Assembly (NCBI GenBank): GCA_016648135.1
Contig: JADDOH010023104.1
Span: forward strand, 434,001-498,000
Direction of reading: 5' to 3'
Length of the DNA stretch: 64,000 nt
Source: Agrypnia vestita
Lineage: Eukaryota > Arthropoda > Insecta > Trichoptera > Phryganeidae
A program made the translations under genes and the position numbers. This document shows, in pieces, positions 9,636-21,600 of this stretch (position 1 is its first letter; the number at the start of each line of letters is the position of its first letter). The notes below the pieces were generated by a model, which was not told the origin of the DNA, made no database searches, and worked only from the letters and a program-made list of their open reading frames with translations.

Positions 9636-9791
9636 ATGTCCAAAACATCCTACACAGTCCGGGATGGTGCAAGAACATGCGCCAATGAAGTATTAAAGTT
9701 TTGCGAAGCTGAAAAAGCGAATAATGGACCGATATTACCGTCTAACAGTTTGACAGATAGAACGGCCGCCATTACTGCGTGGTTTCTTTAG
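9636..9791 (+). pseudogene. N-terminal fragment of a Tc1/mariner-type transposase (second family), longer copy
   Basis: The frame runs 51 codons from ATG at 9636 (MSKTSYTVRDGARTCANEVL, then LKFCEAEKANNGPILP and LTDRTAAIT) to TAG at 9789-9791. LTDRTAAIT aligns with LTDEVSAATGV at the start of exon 2 of the 1753-4130 transposase. This suggests an N-terminal domain before a helix-turn-helix, with the rest lost or spliced away. The inverted partial copy is at 409-501. I see no catalytic domain downstream. Confidence 0.5.
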
Positions 9792-11991
9792 TGCGCCCGA
9801 CCAAATTTCTATATTTAATACGACACCGGTCACCGCACATTCTGTACATTATGTATTGTGTAATAAATTTTGACAACTTCTGTTACGCGATAGCGACGCC
9901 CTCCCTCGCACGCCTAGTTATAGTGGTACGTCTATATCTACTAGCCTATGAAGCCCTCGCAGTAGAGAATTTACCGTTACCCTAACACTACCGAACTATC
10001 CCAGCGAGCCTTTCTTTATGCTATCTTTATTTATCTTTATTAGAGCTTATGTTATTACTACGTAGACCTCTATTATTGTTTACGGGCTTAAACCCCATCA
10101 CAACGAAACAATGTGCCTCGTACGCGCGACTTTACACGTACTAATTCGATTTTGTTTCTTAATTGGAAAGAGGTCTATTTGCCTACTTGCCAGTATATTT
10201 TCCTTGCGGATATGCATTTTTTTCCATTCCGACTTCGAGAGATTCTGCAATGTATATTTGCACGCGATTCGTTTACAATTTATTTTTGTATATTGAATTG
10301 AATGCACATTAAGTTGGCCATTTCCAGGTCAGCTCAATGAACCCCATAAAATAAACGACAGTTCTCATTCAGTTGTCAACAAAGTTCCTTTTTTCGTTTA
10401 ATTTACTGAACTGAATGGAAACAACGATTCGTCGTTACCATATTTTCGGTAGCATATTTGCAATGTAATTTAATATCCTCTAAAGATAAATTCAGAAGAA
10501 CCACATTTAATTATTTAGCATTTATTTTTTAAATGGTGAATAGTTTGCTTGCATCGTCACTCGCCAGAAAGCCGGACTCTTCTGTTATGACAAACATTCA
10601 CATTTACCCATTCTCAGGTACATAGGTCTTTACATTTAAGAAATACAATCGAATTAGTATGTGTAAGCCGTGCGTATGACGCATATTGTTTCGTTGTGTT
10701 AGTGTCTACGGTATAAACATCAACACAAGGAAACAATGTGCCTCGTACGCACGGAGTACACATAGATTTCTTCATGTAGTTCAAGTTCTAAACCTTTTTT
10801 ACATGCTTTTACTTAACTCTCTTTGTCTGTTGTTTGTTGTGGTGGAATATTGTTATTGCCTTTTCACCAACTTTCCGACTAGCTAGACTTCTGAAACTTT
10901 CAATAGTTACGTAAAGTGGATGACTATACATTTTTTCATCATTTACTCCGCTGACAATCATCGTGGTCATTATTTCGATTATGATTAATAATCACGTCAC
11001 TCAGATTGGATTAATAATCACGTCACCCACAAGCAAGAGCCGCAGAAACAGCTGAAGAACATGGCGTTGAAAAAAAAATGGTTTTAAACTTTAAAACAAC
11101 GTATTTAATATTTGTTTATACTGCATAGGTGATGTTAAAAAGAAAGCCTATAAAAGCATGTCTTCATAAATTTGTTTGATATTGATAGATAGACAGATAG
11201 ATAGATTTATTTTCACGTTCATAGGTGACAAATTTTTATAGTGTTTACATAAATATATAAGCATGTTTCATTGTTGCTGAGAGTCTTGGCAGCAAAGTAA
11301 ACACTACATTAATTGGACGCCCTGCCTGCTACACTAGTATTTTACTTATTATAGCAGACAGTGCTCTTCCAGTAGGTACAGTATATGTGCAAGAATATTT
11401 ATTATTTATACTCGTTAATATTTTATTTTGCTATCTTTGAATTCTGTTTACATCTGATTTGTTTCCGGTTCCCCAGAGAAGCATTTATCCATCATAATCT
11501 TAATGTTCTTTGGTAATAATTATTAGAGACACACTCCTTCGAGAATTAACGCCTCGATAATTTTGATCGATACATTATTCAATCCCACCATCATTATTAA
11601 TTGAATTTTTCATGACGGAAGACACGGCATTGGTTTTTGTATTTTTCTTCGTACACTGCCTGTCTAAGACGTTCTCATCTGTTCGTTTCACGATTTGTTT
11701 TTATGAAGTCATTTTGTGGGCGACACTAATCACCCAGCTGTACAAACATCGGCAATTTAAATTGTAATTAAAATGTATTAATGGGCAGTTATCAATTTTA
11801 ATCAGCGGTCGGAAACTGAAGATTTTTTCACAGTGGGAGAATCTTTGACAAGGTACAAGTATAAAACGAAGGTGGGCAAATTATTGTGCATAAAAATAAT
11901 TTGTGATAAATATGAATATGTTAATATTAAAAATGTTTTCTTTACCGACTCGTTTCAGCAGAGGACTTCGTTACCGACAGAGTCATTATTA
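9792..11991. other. Unassigned DNA with a hairpin and simple repeats
   Basis: No gene recognised. AACGAAACAATGTGCCTCGT at about 10102 recurs as AAGGAAACAATGTGCCTCGT at about 10727. 10685-10704 and 10718-10737 form a near-perfect 20-bp hairpin stem (ATTGTTTCGTTGTGTTAGTG and its complement). TTAATAATCACGTCAC is repeated at about 10985 and 11011. A GATA/GACA microsatellite lies at 11184-11205. Confidence 0.5.
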
Positions 11992-12685
11992 CTAGAGATG
12001 CACCGAAATTCGTTTCACATTCGGTATGGCCGAATTTCGGCAACTTTTACCGAATTTCGTCTCCGGGCGAATTTCGTTTAAATCTGCCGAACTTCGGTAG
12101 CTTTTTAATTAACTAACTTGACTGGGATAAAAAGTATTCTTTGTGCTTTTCCAGACAAATATCTATCTCTGTGCCAAATTTCATCCAGATCCGTTCAGTC
12201 GTTCTGGCGTGAGTAACAAACATCCATCCATCCATCTAAACTTTCACATTTTTAAATATTAAATAAGTAGGATTTAAATGAGAAATGGAAAAGTTTAAAG
12301 AACTTTAATTTAAAATGAAATCTAGACAAAATACTGATTTATAAGTATATAGGTAACGTGTGAAAGGATCATGTTTTTTATTCTCTAGAAAAGAAACCAC
12401 ATCAAGTATCAACAATATAGTGCTTTTATAAAATAAAGTAATCAATTTTAATATATAATATTCTATAAGAACAATCCAGAACTACGTTGTGCCGCTTTAT
12501 TTATTAAAAAACACAGAGTAAATAAACAATTACCCGTGTTTTCGTGATGGCGATCTAACCTGTTCATCGGGCAAAAGCGCGCAAAATTTAACCGAATTTC
12601 GGCTGAAGTTCGGCATCGGCACATATTTAAACAGAACATTCGGCCGAATTCGATATTCGGCAGAACCCGCATTCGGTGCAACACT
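11992..12685. mobile_element. Non-autonomous hAT-like element
   Basis: The ends are CTAGAGATGCACCGAA (11992) and the complement of AGTGTTGCACCGAATG (to 12685), with 8-bp flanks CATTATTA (11984-11991) and AATTATTA (12686-12693) matching at 7 of 8. Subterminal regions are packed with CCGAATTTCGG-type words. The hAT call rests on 8-bp duplications and the TAG.GATG tip shared with the elements at 19842 and 42779. Confidence 0.7.
12112..12275 (+). repeat. RTE-type LINE or SINE 3' tail inside the hAT-like element
   Basis: The stretch reads CCAAATTTCATCCAGATCCG, TCGTTCTGGCGTGAGTAACA, a CATC microsatellite, then ...AAATAAGTAGGATT. This layout is very common at the 3' ends of lepidopteran RTE-derived repeats (family knowledge). 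It appears nested in the 11992-12685 element. Confidence 0.55.
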
Positions 12686-12701
12686 AATTATTACATATTA
12701 A

Positions 12702-13338
12702 AGCGTTCGTCTAGCAGAGTGAGCAAATTTTACAATATCTTCTCTTGCGTTTTTTATCACATTTTTGTATGGAAAGATATCGTATTAAAATATCAGGTTC
12801 CATATATTTTAAATACGGATATTTTATTAAAATGAAACAAAATAAAGTATTTAATTAATTAACAAATTACCAAACCTACGATGTTTTAAAAATGAAAAAA
12901 TTGCTCCACTTCGTGGGCCTTTTATGACTGAAAGACCACGTGAGATTTCTTTTTAATTAAATACTATAATGTAAACGATTAACCTAAACTTATTAAAGTT
13001 ATTTCAATTAATTTATGTTTTAATAATCACTGTTTTTGAAAAAATATTAAATTTTTATGTGTGTTACAAGTATTGGAGGATGGCCCTGTTAAAAGCCTCA
13101 ACAACCGTACACCATGCATGAGAAGATGTATGAGTGTAGCCGAAGCAAAAGTGGTCTGCCAGGGTGGAGGAATATGGCGTTCTATTCTCTCTGCGTACCC
13201 CTGCGGAGAAACGGCGTGATGGTTAGTTTTTTTAGTATTTTTTGTGTGGATATCTTTCCATACTAAAATGTTATAAAAAACGCAAGAGAAATTATGAGAA
13301 AAAATGATATAATTTGCTCACTTTGCCGGACGATCGCC
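12702..13338. mobile_element. TTAA-flanked MITE (piggyBac type)
   Basis: The right end ...GACGATCGCC is followed by TTAA (13339-13342). The left end begins after TTAA (12698-12701) as AGCGTTCGTC, and the inverted match extends through GTGAGCAAATTT/AAATTTGCTCAC. Left ends of the same family, each directly after TTAA, occur at 18615 and 41449. There is no open frame in the 637-bp element. TTAA targeting points to the piggyBac superfamily. Confidence 0.7.
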
Positions 13339-13342
13339 TTAA

Positions 13343-13860
13343 GATGTGATTAACATGATTTCATTCTCTATTCATAATATAATTAAAGGTTAAATAAATA
13401 TGTGTACTATTGTAATAGTAAAAAAAATATACTTGCAACAGATTATCAGTGACCGACTGTACATTGTACAGTGCCATGCGTAAAAAATCGACCAGTTCGT
13501 AGCCATTTCTTCGGAAATTTCGAGATATGTGTCACGTTTTGGTTAGCAATAGCAGGCAGTCTAGAATGTTCTCAACATAATAGATGAGTCATCTATCATA
13601 TTCAAATACCGACGCTTTTTATCTCGGCAATTCTTAAATCGAATATGGCGATGCCACCCATTCTGGTTCTCGCAAGATGTCAGCTCTATCGGATTAGAAT
13701 TTCATGAGCCAAAACTTTACGTGGGAACGATAAGTAATACGTGGTGAAAATATCTGTACATTGTCGGCCCAGTTCATTAAACTCTATAAATTTGGTTAAA
13801 TCAAAAAGAAAACAAAGGCATTTTAAAGCAAATAAAACATAACTAATTCTTCACAGTTAT
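13343..13860. other. Unassigned DNA
   Basis: I see nothing recognisable in this stretch. Confidence 0.4.
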
Positions 13861-13904
13861 GGACCCTTTTAGTTATGTTAGTTATAACATAACTAAAAGG
13901 GTCC
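13861..13904. repeat. Perfect 44-bp palindrome
   Basis: GGACCCTTTTAGTTATGTTA (13861-13880), spacer GTTA, then the exact reverse complement (13885-13904). It directly precedes a partial copy of the right arm of the foldback family at 5640-5880. Confidence 0.9.
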
Positions 13905-14040
13905 ATCATCAAGGCTGATGTATGATGAACCCAGCGATCCGAAACATCGGCCAGAGAGGTCATATACACACGGCAGAATATCCCAGAAAACTACACACAG
14001 AAAATTCTGAACGGCCGTGAAAACTTGAGAACATTTATAA
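13905..14040 (+). repeat. Partial copy of the 5.7-kb foldback family
   Basis: It matches 5755-5878 (CGGCAGAATATCCCAGAAAA, then GGCCGTGAAAACTTGAGAAC). The CTGATGA motif is decayed to CTGATGTATGATGA here, and the left arm is absent. Confidence 0.7.
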
Positions 14041-14963
14041 CTAAAAATTCATTTCTACCACAGAGTTTCTAAAAATGTACGGAAATGAACTAAGCCCATC
14101 ATTTAAGAGAAGAGAATAAATAGGTCGCAGCTGAAAATGTCTCCCTTCGCTTATGTCTAAGGGTTGTTTGGTCAGTGTTAATGGTAATAGCTAAGCAAAA
14201 AGTATAGATTTTTAAGAAAGCATGTTATTTTATTGGTGGAAAACACAAAAATCTACGCATTTTTTTTACTCTATTATCTATTACTCTCACTACTGATCAA
14301 AACAGATAGATCCTTAGAAACAATTATACTGCAGTTAAAGTATTTATTATTGCATAATTAAATCCCCTAGTAGACATGACGATTTCTTACAATAGATGTA
14401 TTTTAAAAATATTTTTATTACTATTCCAAACCGAGTCACGTAAGGTGCTCTTATATTTCGAATATTGACGTAAGTTGATAAAATTCCCGCTTAAAAACAA
14501 AGTCAATATTGCCAATGTCGCTTTGCTTTAATCCATGATTTTTTGAAAGAATCATGTATAATATTTCTTCTGGTCATATAAACGGAATGGAAATATACAA
14601 ACTTTAACGCCTAACTTTAAATCGCGTAATGCTTGCCCCTTTTTACACGAACGCAAGTTTTGAAAGTTCATCAACTCGTTTGATAAATTTTTTGAAAACT
14701 CCTTCACGCCAGGCGAAGTAGGGATGTTCGTTTTATTTTACACTAGCTTGTGCACGCGTAGATTTTTAGTAACTTTTAGTCATATTTTATCAATTTATGT
14801 ATTAACCTTAACATATAGATACATGTGATTTTTATAGAACTTTTTGAGTTCTACAACTTCTCTATAGAAAGTATTTAAGTATCTATAACCGTTAAGGCAA
14901 CATTCGTAAAAAACGTATCGCTCGATCTACTTTTATTTATACTATAAGCAGAATTAGTCCAGA
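14041..14963. other. Unassigned DNA
   Basis: AT-rich; no gene or repeat boundary recognised. Confidence 0.4.
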
Positions 14964-15385
14964 ATACTTTACAGGTAGATTCCTGTCTTGATTATGATGA
15001 GTCGAAAATGTTCATACAACCATGACCTAATATCAATAGTTAGGGAGATATGCGTTGTCAAAGTTTGCATTTTTTTCAATATTTCTGACTTATTTTTTGC
15101 AAAACTTTGGACTAAGTCAAATAAAATATTAAAAACATTCCAATTGGAATTTTTTCATGTTATTTTTTTATTATTTTATTTGACTTTCATTGAAACAAAT
15201 GAATTTTTCGTAATCAATATAAGTTACTGTAATGATAGTTCAACGTTTGGCAAAAAATATGTCAGAAATATTTTAAAAAATGCAAATTTTGATATTGCAT
15301 GACTCTATAACTATTGATATTGATTGTCATGATTGCTTGAACATTTTCGACTCATAATCAAGGCAGGAATCTACCTGTAAAGTAT
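14964..15385. mobile_element. Palindromic TA-flanked MITE
   Basis: The ends CTTTACAGGTAGATTCCTG and its complement lie just inside TA dinucleotides. The arms pair over about 130 bp each (shared words GAGTCGAAAATGTTC and ATATCAATAGTTA). The internal AAGTTACTGTAATGATAG block is shared with the CAGGGTTATTT family at 18715, 38209 and 50846. The 104-codon frame inside (14988-15302) is a by-product of AT-rich palindromic sequence. Confidence 0.75.
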
Positions 15386-17968
15386 ATAGTTATATTATAT
15401 CCTGTATACACTAAAATATAGTAATAGCAAAGCATTGCTTTGTTCAGATTGTTATAGTATAAAAATGAATATGCATGGTTAAATTGCATATATAAATAAA
15501 TTATGAGGTGTAAAAAGCAAAAAAATATCATAATCATCTGTGACTATGTACTACGCTAGCGCTACCAAGACTCCACGCTGCCACATGGTCCTGTTCTCAC
15601 AGCGTTAACTCACGGCCAAGCACGTCATTTTGACGGGCTAGCAATCTAATAGCATTCCAAAGTTTTGATAAAATCAACAATTTCTGTAGCTTTCTACATA
15701 ATTACACGTCAGAATTTCATTCACCATTACATCCGATGAAATAAAGTACACTGCGCTGAATCTCTGAGAAGACTATCAATCCATGTTGAGCGCCGCTAAT
15801 ATGCAAATCACATCACCTATGCTCCATTCATCACTGTCCGACCGTACACGAAGCCGACTGCCAAATATGAACAAAATGAATTGAAAACATGTTTATAGAC
15901 ATCTTATTAAACCGTTAAGCCCAATTGTCCATATTTTGAGAATAAAAAATAGCTCGCACGTACCTTCTCCTTTTGGGGTTGGTCGGTGTGCCCATTCACA
16001 GATAAACACTTTCGTATTTGGTTGTGGCAACACTGTTGGCCCGCGCCGTACTTCGTGTCTGTTATCAGGGCATAAATCTATCAAATAAACAGGGTACAGC
16101 AACACCTCGGAGTTACGTCGTAAGTAAATTCGCAGTCGGTTACTAAAAGGGTTACTCCACCGTGTTAATCGGAATATTCTAGCAGACGAGTGATTAAATG
16201 CGAAATGGTGTGAACTAATGAAAGTGCTTTAATTTAATTCGTGTCTAGTGACTTTGTGAATTTATTGAAATAATTATTTTCGTAGTGTGTGTGTAATTTG
16301 TATATATGTAAGCACGCATGTGTGAGGGGAAATATCACTTCGCGATTCAAGTGGAAAACAAGTGAACATTAAATTGTGCAAAGCTTACATAAGTCAGCTC
16401 ATACTGATCATAAGCCCTGAGCCACCCTATAAAGACTTCCATACACGTTACCCATTTCGTCTCTGCGAGACTTCTATAATTTATAATGTATTTACGTTTA
16501 TATTTCATTTTTATATGCAGATATTTTACATGCAGATTTCAAAACATCACTCAGCCGATTCTAGGAGCTAATAAGTCACCATGTTTAAAATTGTTACTTT
16601 TAATGCAACATAATGCAATTATTTTTGACTTGAATACTTTTTATGGTTGCTAAGTGCTAGTGCATAGAGAATAATAAATAAAACATTGATTTTTGATTAT
16701 TTAATTTTATTGATGCGTGACATCTTTCCTCTCGCTTTCCTGCAATCTTTGGCAATGATTTCGTGAAAATGGACGGAAATGCGTAACAGAAAATAGGACG
16801 TGCGCAATTTCATTTGACCAATGAGCGCGCGCGGAGCACGTGCGATGGAATAAATCATCGTTTATAAATAAATCAATGTCCAGCAACGCTTCTGATTTTG
16901 TATAAATATAAACTACGTGGTTGATTTCAAGTGTGCGGATGTTATAACGTTGATATATTTTGGCTTATATCTTCGAAACTATCCAATAAATACTTAATTT
17001 TTTTTTACATTAATGTAAACAATAACTACCCTTAGTGATTTACATTCTCAACTTTTATGTAATTTATGTGATGACTTTTAAATTCAAAGTTTTCAAACAA
17101 TATGTATGATGGCACACTACCGCCATTTACGAAAATAAATAAAAACATATATATATATATATAACACATACAATTTATAAATTTTGATCTTAATTTCTGT
17201 TCATATTTTTTCATATATTTCGATTCATATTTTTAATTGTGACATGTCAAATGTTACATATCATATGTGACTATTGTAAGGCTCGCTAGTTTTTAAAATT
17301 TATTTATATATACCAGTGGCGTGCAGTGGGTATAAACTTAGGTTATGCTGTGACCGACTATATACCTTGTGCCTTAAACTGCATGTACAATGTACGCGTC
17401 CAAAAGTAACTCTCATCTTATGTACATATCTGTAAAACATGCTGTTGGTTAATTGCCGCGGTCGATATCTAAGATCTACCAGCGTGTGTTTAGTCGTGAA
17501 CAAAAGAATAGATACACGTACGTGAATAATAAACTTATGCACAATCGGTAATCTATAGTTTCTACCGAGCATACGAAATACGGCCGATGGCGATGAGGTT
17601 GTACCGTAGGATTCCATTATGAAGAGATGAAATTTGTCTCGCGAGGAGCTGTGGGCGGTGTTATGGTATTCTAAAGTCAAATATTCACAGCAGACATTTT
17701 ATTGAAATAACGATGCAATAAAAGTAGGTACAGGTCCTATCATAATGTGAGATAAAATAGCAAATTCAACTTCGTTAAATTATATCGTTAAGATTTCTAT
17801 GTGGGAGCGATAATTTATGCTTAAATATTTTTATAAATTAATTCTTTCGTTCAAGGCAATAAATATCCTACAAAATAAGGAACGCCTTTTGTAAAAATTG
17901 TACTGATTCACAATTCTTTTTGTAATAAAACTTGTCTTAACTATACTTGTTATAATTTTTAATATTAA
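15386..17968. other. Unassigned DNA; short TA microsatellite
   Basis: No gene recognised. An (AT)n run lies near 17146-17164. A CAGTGGCGTGCAGTG repeat end lies at 17315-17330, the same word as at 21601 and 36508. Confidence 0.45.
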
Positions 17969-18415
17969 CTAGCTGTAACCCGTCAAAAATAACGGTACTT
18001 TTACATGCCGGTTCCTTAGAAATAAGTATTTAGGTACTTATTTGTAGCTGACACCCATGAAATACTAATAACGACTTATCAACATATTTGAACATTTTTT
18101 TAAATATTTCCCCTGCCGGCAGTTAGTGGTATTATTTTAAACCTTGGCGATTGTGCTGAGTGGAAAATGAAATGATTCGCGTCTTAGATAAGTCCTATAT
18201 GCACTGTATTTTTGACATGTAACGCAGGCTCGGCGGCATCAACATCGCTGTCGTTGCCGCCTTCGGGTTTGCTGGCTCGGGGTTCAAACCCATCTCTGGC
18301 CGTTTAATATCATTTTTTAGGCGTGAATTTGAACGAAATTATCGACGTTACACGAAGTCGCGGTGACAGACAGGCAGACGGACATACTGACAGACGAACA
18401 GACAACGAAATTATT
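17969..18415. repeat. ACTAGCTGTAACCCG-headed dispersed repeat
   Basis: The head ACTAGCTGTAACCCG and the tail GACAGACAGGCAGACGGACA parallel the repeat at 1141-4665. A GGGGTTCAAACCC box near 18281 resembles a pol III B box, so a SINE-like origin is possible. Confidence 0.45.
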
Positions 18416-18416
18416 A

Positions 18417-18577
18417 TGTTTGATATCATCACATCAATATTCTTGCTATGTATTTTCAAAATAAGCTAAACATCTATGCTATAAAAAATAAGCTTAACTT
18501 GCTGGTCTGGAAGGACGCTCGAACCGCGATCACTGGATCGCTAGGCAAGTAAATTAACCACTAGACCAATAGGCTAT
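18417..18577 (-). repeat. tRNA-derived SINE, copy 2 (diverged)
   Basis: Same layout as copy 1 but diverged in the promoter region (GCGGTTCGAGCG on the minus strand). The tail lies beside the GACAGACA-type repeat end. Confidence 0.7.
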
Positions 18578-18614
18578 TCATTATTCATACATCAGAGACG
18601 TATTTTTTTGTTAA

Positions 18615-18933
18615 GGCGATCGTCTGACAAAGTGAACAAAAATCACATTTTTTTCTGCACTGCATAATGTGTCTTAAATTTTTCAGTTTTTATCATTTTA
18701 TTTAACTTGAATGAATTTTTCGTAATCGATACAAGTTACTGTAATGATAGTCCAGTGTTTTACAAAAAATAAGTCAGAAATATTGAAAAAAAATGCAAAC
18801 TTTGATGTCACATATTTCCATAACTATTGATATAAGGTCATGATAGCTTGAACATTCTCGACTCATAATCAAGGCAGGAATAGAGTCCTGCGAAGTTATT
18901 AATGTTTTCCAAATAACCCTGTATATTGTAACG
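18615..18933. repeat. TTAA-MITE left end joined to a palindromic-MITE arm
   Basis: TTAA (18611-18614) is followed by GGCGATCGTCTGACAAAGTG, the left end of the 12.7-kb MITE family. From about 18715 the sequence changes to the right arm of the CAGGGTTATTT family and ends AATAACCCTGTATA. One element was therefore truncated by, or inserted into, the other. Confidence 0.6.
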
Positions 18934-19841
18934 AGATACTACAATCTGGATTAAATGCGTGCTTTTTTAGTTAGTTATTCGGTTATATTGACAACAACAC
19001 TCGGAATTGTCTAGAACACTCCACGAGTTCCTCGTAATCTCTGGAAAGTTCCACAAGTCACTCGTCTTGGAGTCACGAGGGATCTAGAAGGCGGTGTTAG
19101 ATATAAATACATGGAGTCACGCGACGCGGTCAGTCATTCGTGAGGTTAACCAACGCGATGTTAGCAAGTAACTAAGTAGTAAGCAGTGCAACCAGCGTTA
19201 GTGATACCGGGAATAAATAAATGAAGTCTTGCCGGCGGGCGAGAGGTTTTTCTACTTGCGAATATTGAACGAAATTTGCTAGAAAGTGATCGAAGCAATA
19301 GAAACAGCGTTTATTAGTGCGAATTAAGAAATGATGTGTGAAATATTCTGGAAACATTTAGTGACCATAAATTTAAGAACGGTACATAGGTGTCTGGTGA
19401 CTTTTTTGGTAATAAACTAGACTTTTATTTGTTTGATATTTAAAGAAATTTGTTTTCACGCTGCAACAGAACGATGTTTATCGTGGGCCAGCCAGCTATG
19501 AAGTTGTTTGTCATGTGATGTGAACAATAATAATAGACTCCATCGATACTGACGCTGACGTAGGTGCCGTGGGAGGCTGCCTCCGTACATGGACTCCGCG
19601 GGTCCAGGCTGCTCTGCCAGCGATGTTGGCGATGACCGCGACAGGATACAGCCGACCTGCTCCATAACAGCAGCGCACAAATCTGTACAATAATAAATAT
19701 GTGTTATAGTGATGAGCAGGGCTGGACTTTTTGCCAACAGGCGTGCATTCAGCGTTGCCCTTAACTAGAGATAATCTGAGATGGGAATCACGCTACAATG
19801 AGATTCTTTAGAGAACTCTCACTCTCACGTATTGTATACAC
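18934..19841. other. Unassigned DNA
   Basis: No gene recognised. The short TAGAA/CACGAG-rich segment near 19010-19080 and the frames around 19172-19737 match no family I know. The last 8 bp (19834-19841, GTATACAC) are the left target duplication of the next element. Confidence 0.4.
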
Positions 19842-20573
19842 AACTGATGTAACGAATATTCGCATTCGCATTCGCGAATATTCGCATATTTTTGCATATT
19901 CGCAATCGCATTCGCATTCGCAAAGTTCGAGCGAATGTCTTGCGAATATGAACATCCGAAAAAAACATAATATTAGATTAATAAAAAATCCATTAATTTC
20001 TTATTTTTTTATTATTAGAAAAAGTAACTTTACCTCGTAATCACATTATCAGTCTTCACTTTGCTTTATCATTTGGAATTATTTATTTACCATCTACTTC
20101 TACATAGAGTAAATAATGCTTAAGATTCCAGATAATTACTAAATAACAATTAACTTCTCATTAGTTTAGAAAACAAAAAATATAATAATGCAATGTAAAC
20201 CAACAAAAACAAATTCTTCTCTAAAACTTTTATCAGTCTTTACTTTTTTAAAGATAGGTGAATCATCTTCTTGAACGAAACTAAAAACAAAAATCAAACA
20301 AAAACTATGTTCTTCAATTACAAACTATAAATAATTTATGTTTTATAAGAAAACACTTTAAACAAACAAAAACAAAATTATTCTTTATTCTTCTGTTAGA
20401 TCAACTGTTCGGATATTCTCTGAACAAAATGCAAACGGAAACTGAGCCGCTAAGCCATACATAATTGGCGCCAAATTAAAAAAAATTAAATATTCGCATT
20501 CGCATTCGCGAGTGTCGGTAGCAGATATTCGCATTCGCGAATGCTCAAAATATGACATTCGTTACATCACTAG
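19842..20573. mobile_element. Non-autonomous hAT-like element A
   Basis: Ends AACTGATGTAACGAAT and the complement of CTAGTGATGTAACGAAT are flanked by GTATACAC (left) and CTATACAC (right). Both subterminal regions carry runs of ATTCGC/GCGAAT units. It is 732 bp with no open frame. The tip resembles the elements at 11992 and 42779. Confidence 0.75.
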
Positions 20574-20957
20574 CTATACACTAAGGATCGAAGTATCCGT
20601 TTCATAACGATAATGATCGATAATTTTCGATAACGAAAACGATAAATTTTCACTATAGAGTATTGTTCGATGTCGATAATGAACGATAATGAATTTTTCG
20701 ATCATCAATCTCTAACGATAGTGATCGATAATGAACGATAATATCATTTGTTAAAACGATATTTGGCATTGGTCCTTCAGAGACTATCAGTGCAAGTTCC
20801 ACAGAATCAGTGACAGATGCAGAAATTAATTAAAGACTTATCTTCCTGTGAATGCATCAATGCATCTTAAAAAGTGATTAAAATAAGATGCAATTTTTAA
20901 GGGATATTTTCATTATTTAATGTTTCAGTAATTGTAATTTTTTAATTTATTTTTTTA

Positions 20958-21095
20958 ATAGAGATGCAAACACGGATTAGATACTTTTCGCATCAATATC
21001 CTATTTACTATTTACCAATATACTATTTTGAAACTATGCTGAACGCTTGTGCTGAAATGAAATGAAAATTGGACCATTACTAACTAGCTATTCTA
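20958..21095 (-). repeat. tRNA-derived SINE, copy 3 (partial)
   Basis: The tail TAGAGATGCAAACACGG and the middle part of the SINE are present, but the tRNA-like head is lost. It is nested in hAT-like element B. Confidence 0.65.
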
Positions 21096-21251
21096 TAACT
21101 GGTTATTTCAAATTAAAAGTACATATTGTTATAAAAATGCATGATATTTTTTTAATATTTTTTTTTAATAACATACGAAAATTACGCAATTTTTCGTTAA
21201 TTTTCGAGGTTGTACAAAATTAAACAATATTTGTTTTTTTTATAAAAAAAA

Positions 21252-21422
21252 TAGAGATGCAAACGCGGAATATGGTCGCATCAATATTCTTACTATTTTC
21301 AAACTAAGCTAAACGCTTGTGCTATGAAAATAGGACTAACTTACTAGTCCGGAGTGAGGTTCGAACCCGCGACCTTTGGATCACGAGGCGAGTGTCCTAA
21401 CCACAAGACCGACAAGCTACTC
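21252..21422 (-). repeat. tRNA-derived SINE, copy 4
   Basis: A complete copy with B box GGGTTCGAACC on the minus strand, nested in hAT-like element B. It has the same head and tail as copy 5. Confidence 0.8.
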
Positions 21423-21600
21423 AAATATTAATAGGTATTAGTCGAGTACTATAAGTCACGATAACAAAGGCTATTGTCGATTAATGCCGTTCATTATCGA
21501 TTACACAAACGATAATATCGACCATTATCGACCCAATCGATAATCTTTTTTTATCATTTCGTTCATTATCGATTCGAACATTTCGCTCTTTAATATACAC

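Larger units (their letters stand above)
20582..21592. mobile_element. hAT-like element B, abutting element A
   Basis: It begins TAAGGATCGAAGTATCCG directly after the octamer CTATACAC and ends CGAACATTTCGCTCTTTA before ATATACAC (21593-21600). The inverted ends match at about 12 of 18. Subterminal CGATAATGAACGATAAT words repeat at both ends. It contains two SINE insertions (20958 and 21252). Confidence 0.6.

Noticed and set aside
14988..15302. 104-codon open frame
   Set aside because: It lies across the arms of a palindromic AT-rich MITE; related copies do not keep the frame.
19860..19930. Satellite or CRISPR-like array from the ATTCGC repeats
   Set aside because: The units are 6-bp words in the subterminal zones of a hAT-like element with 8-bp duplications; there are no spacers.
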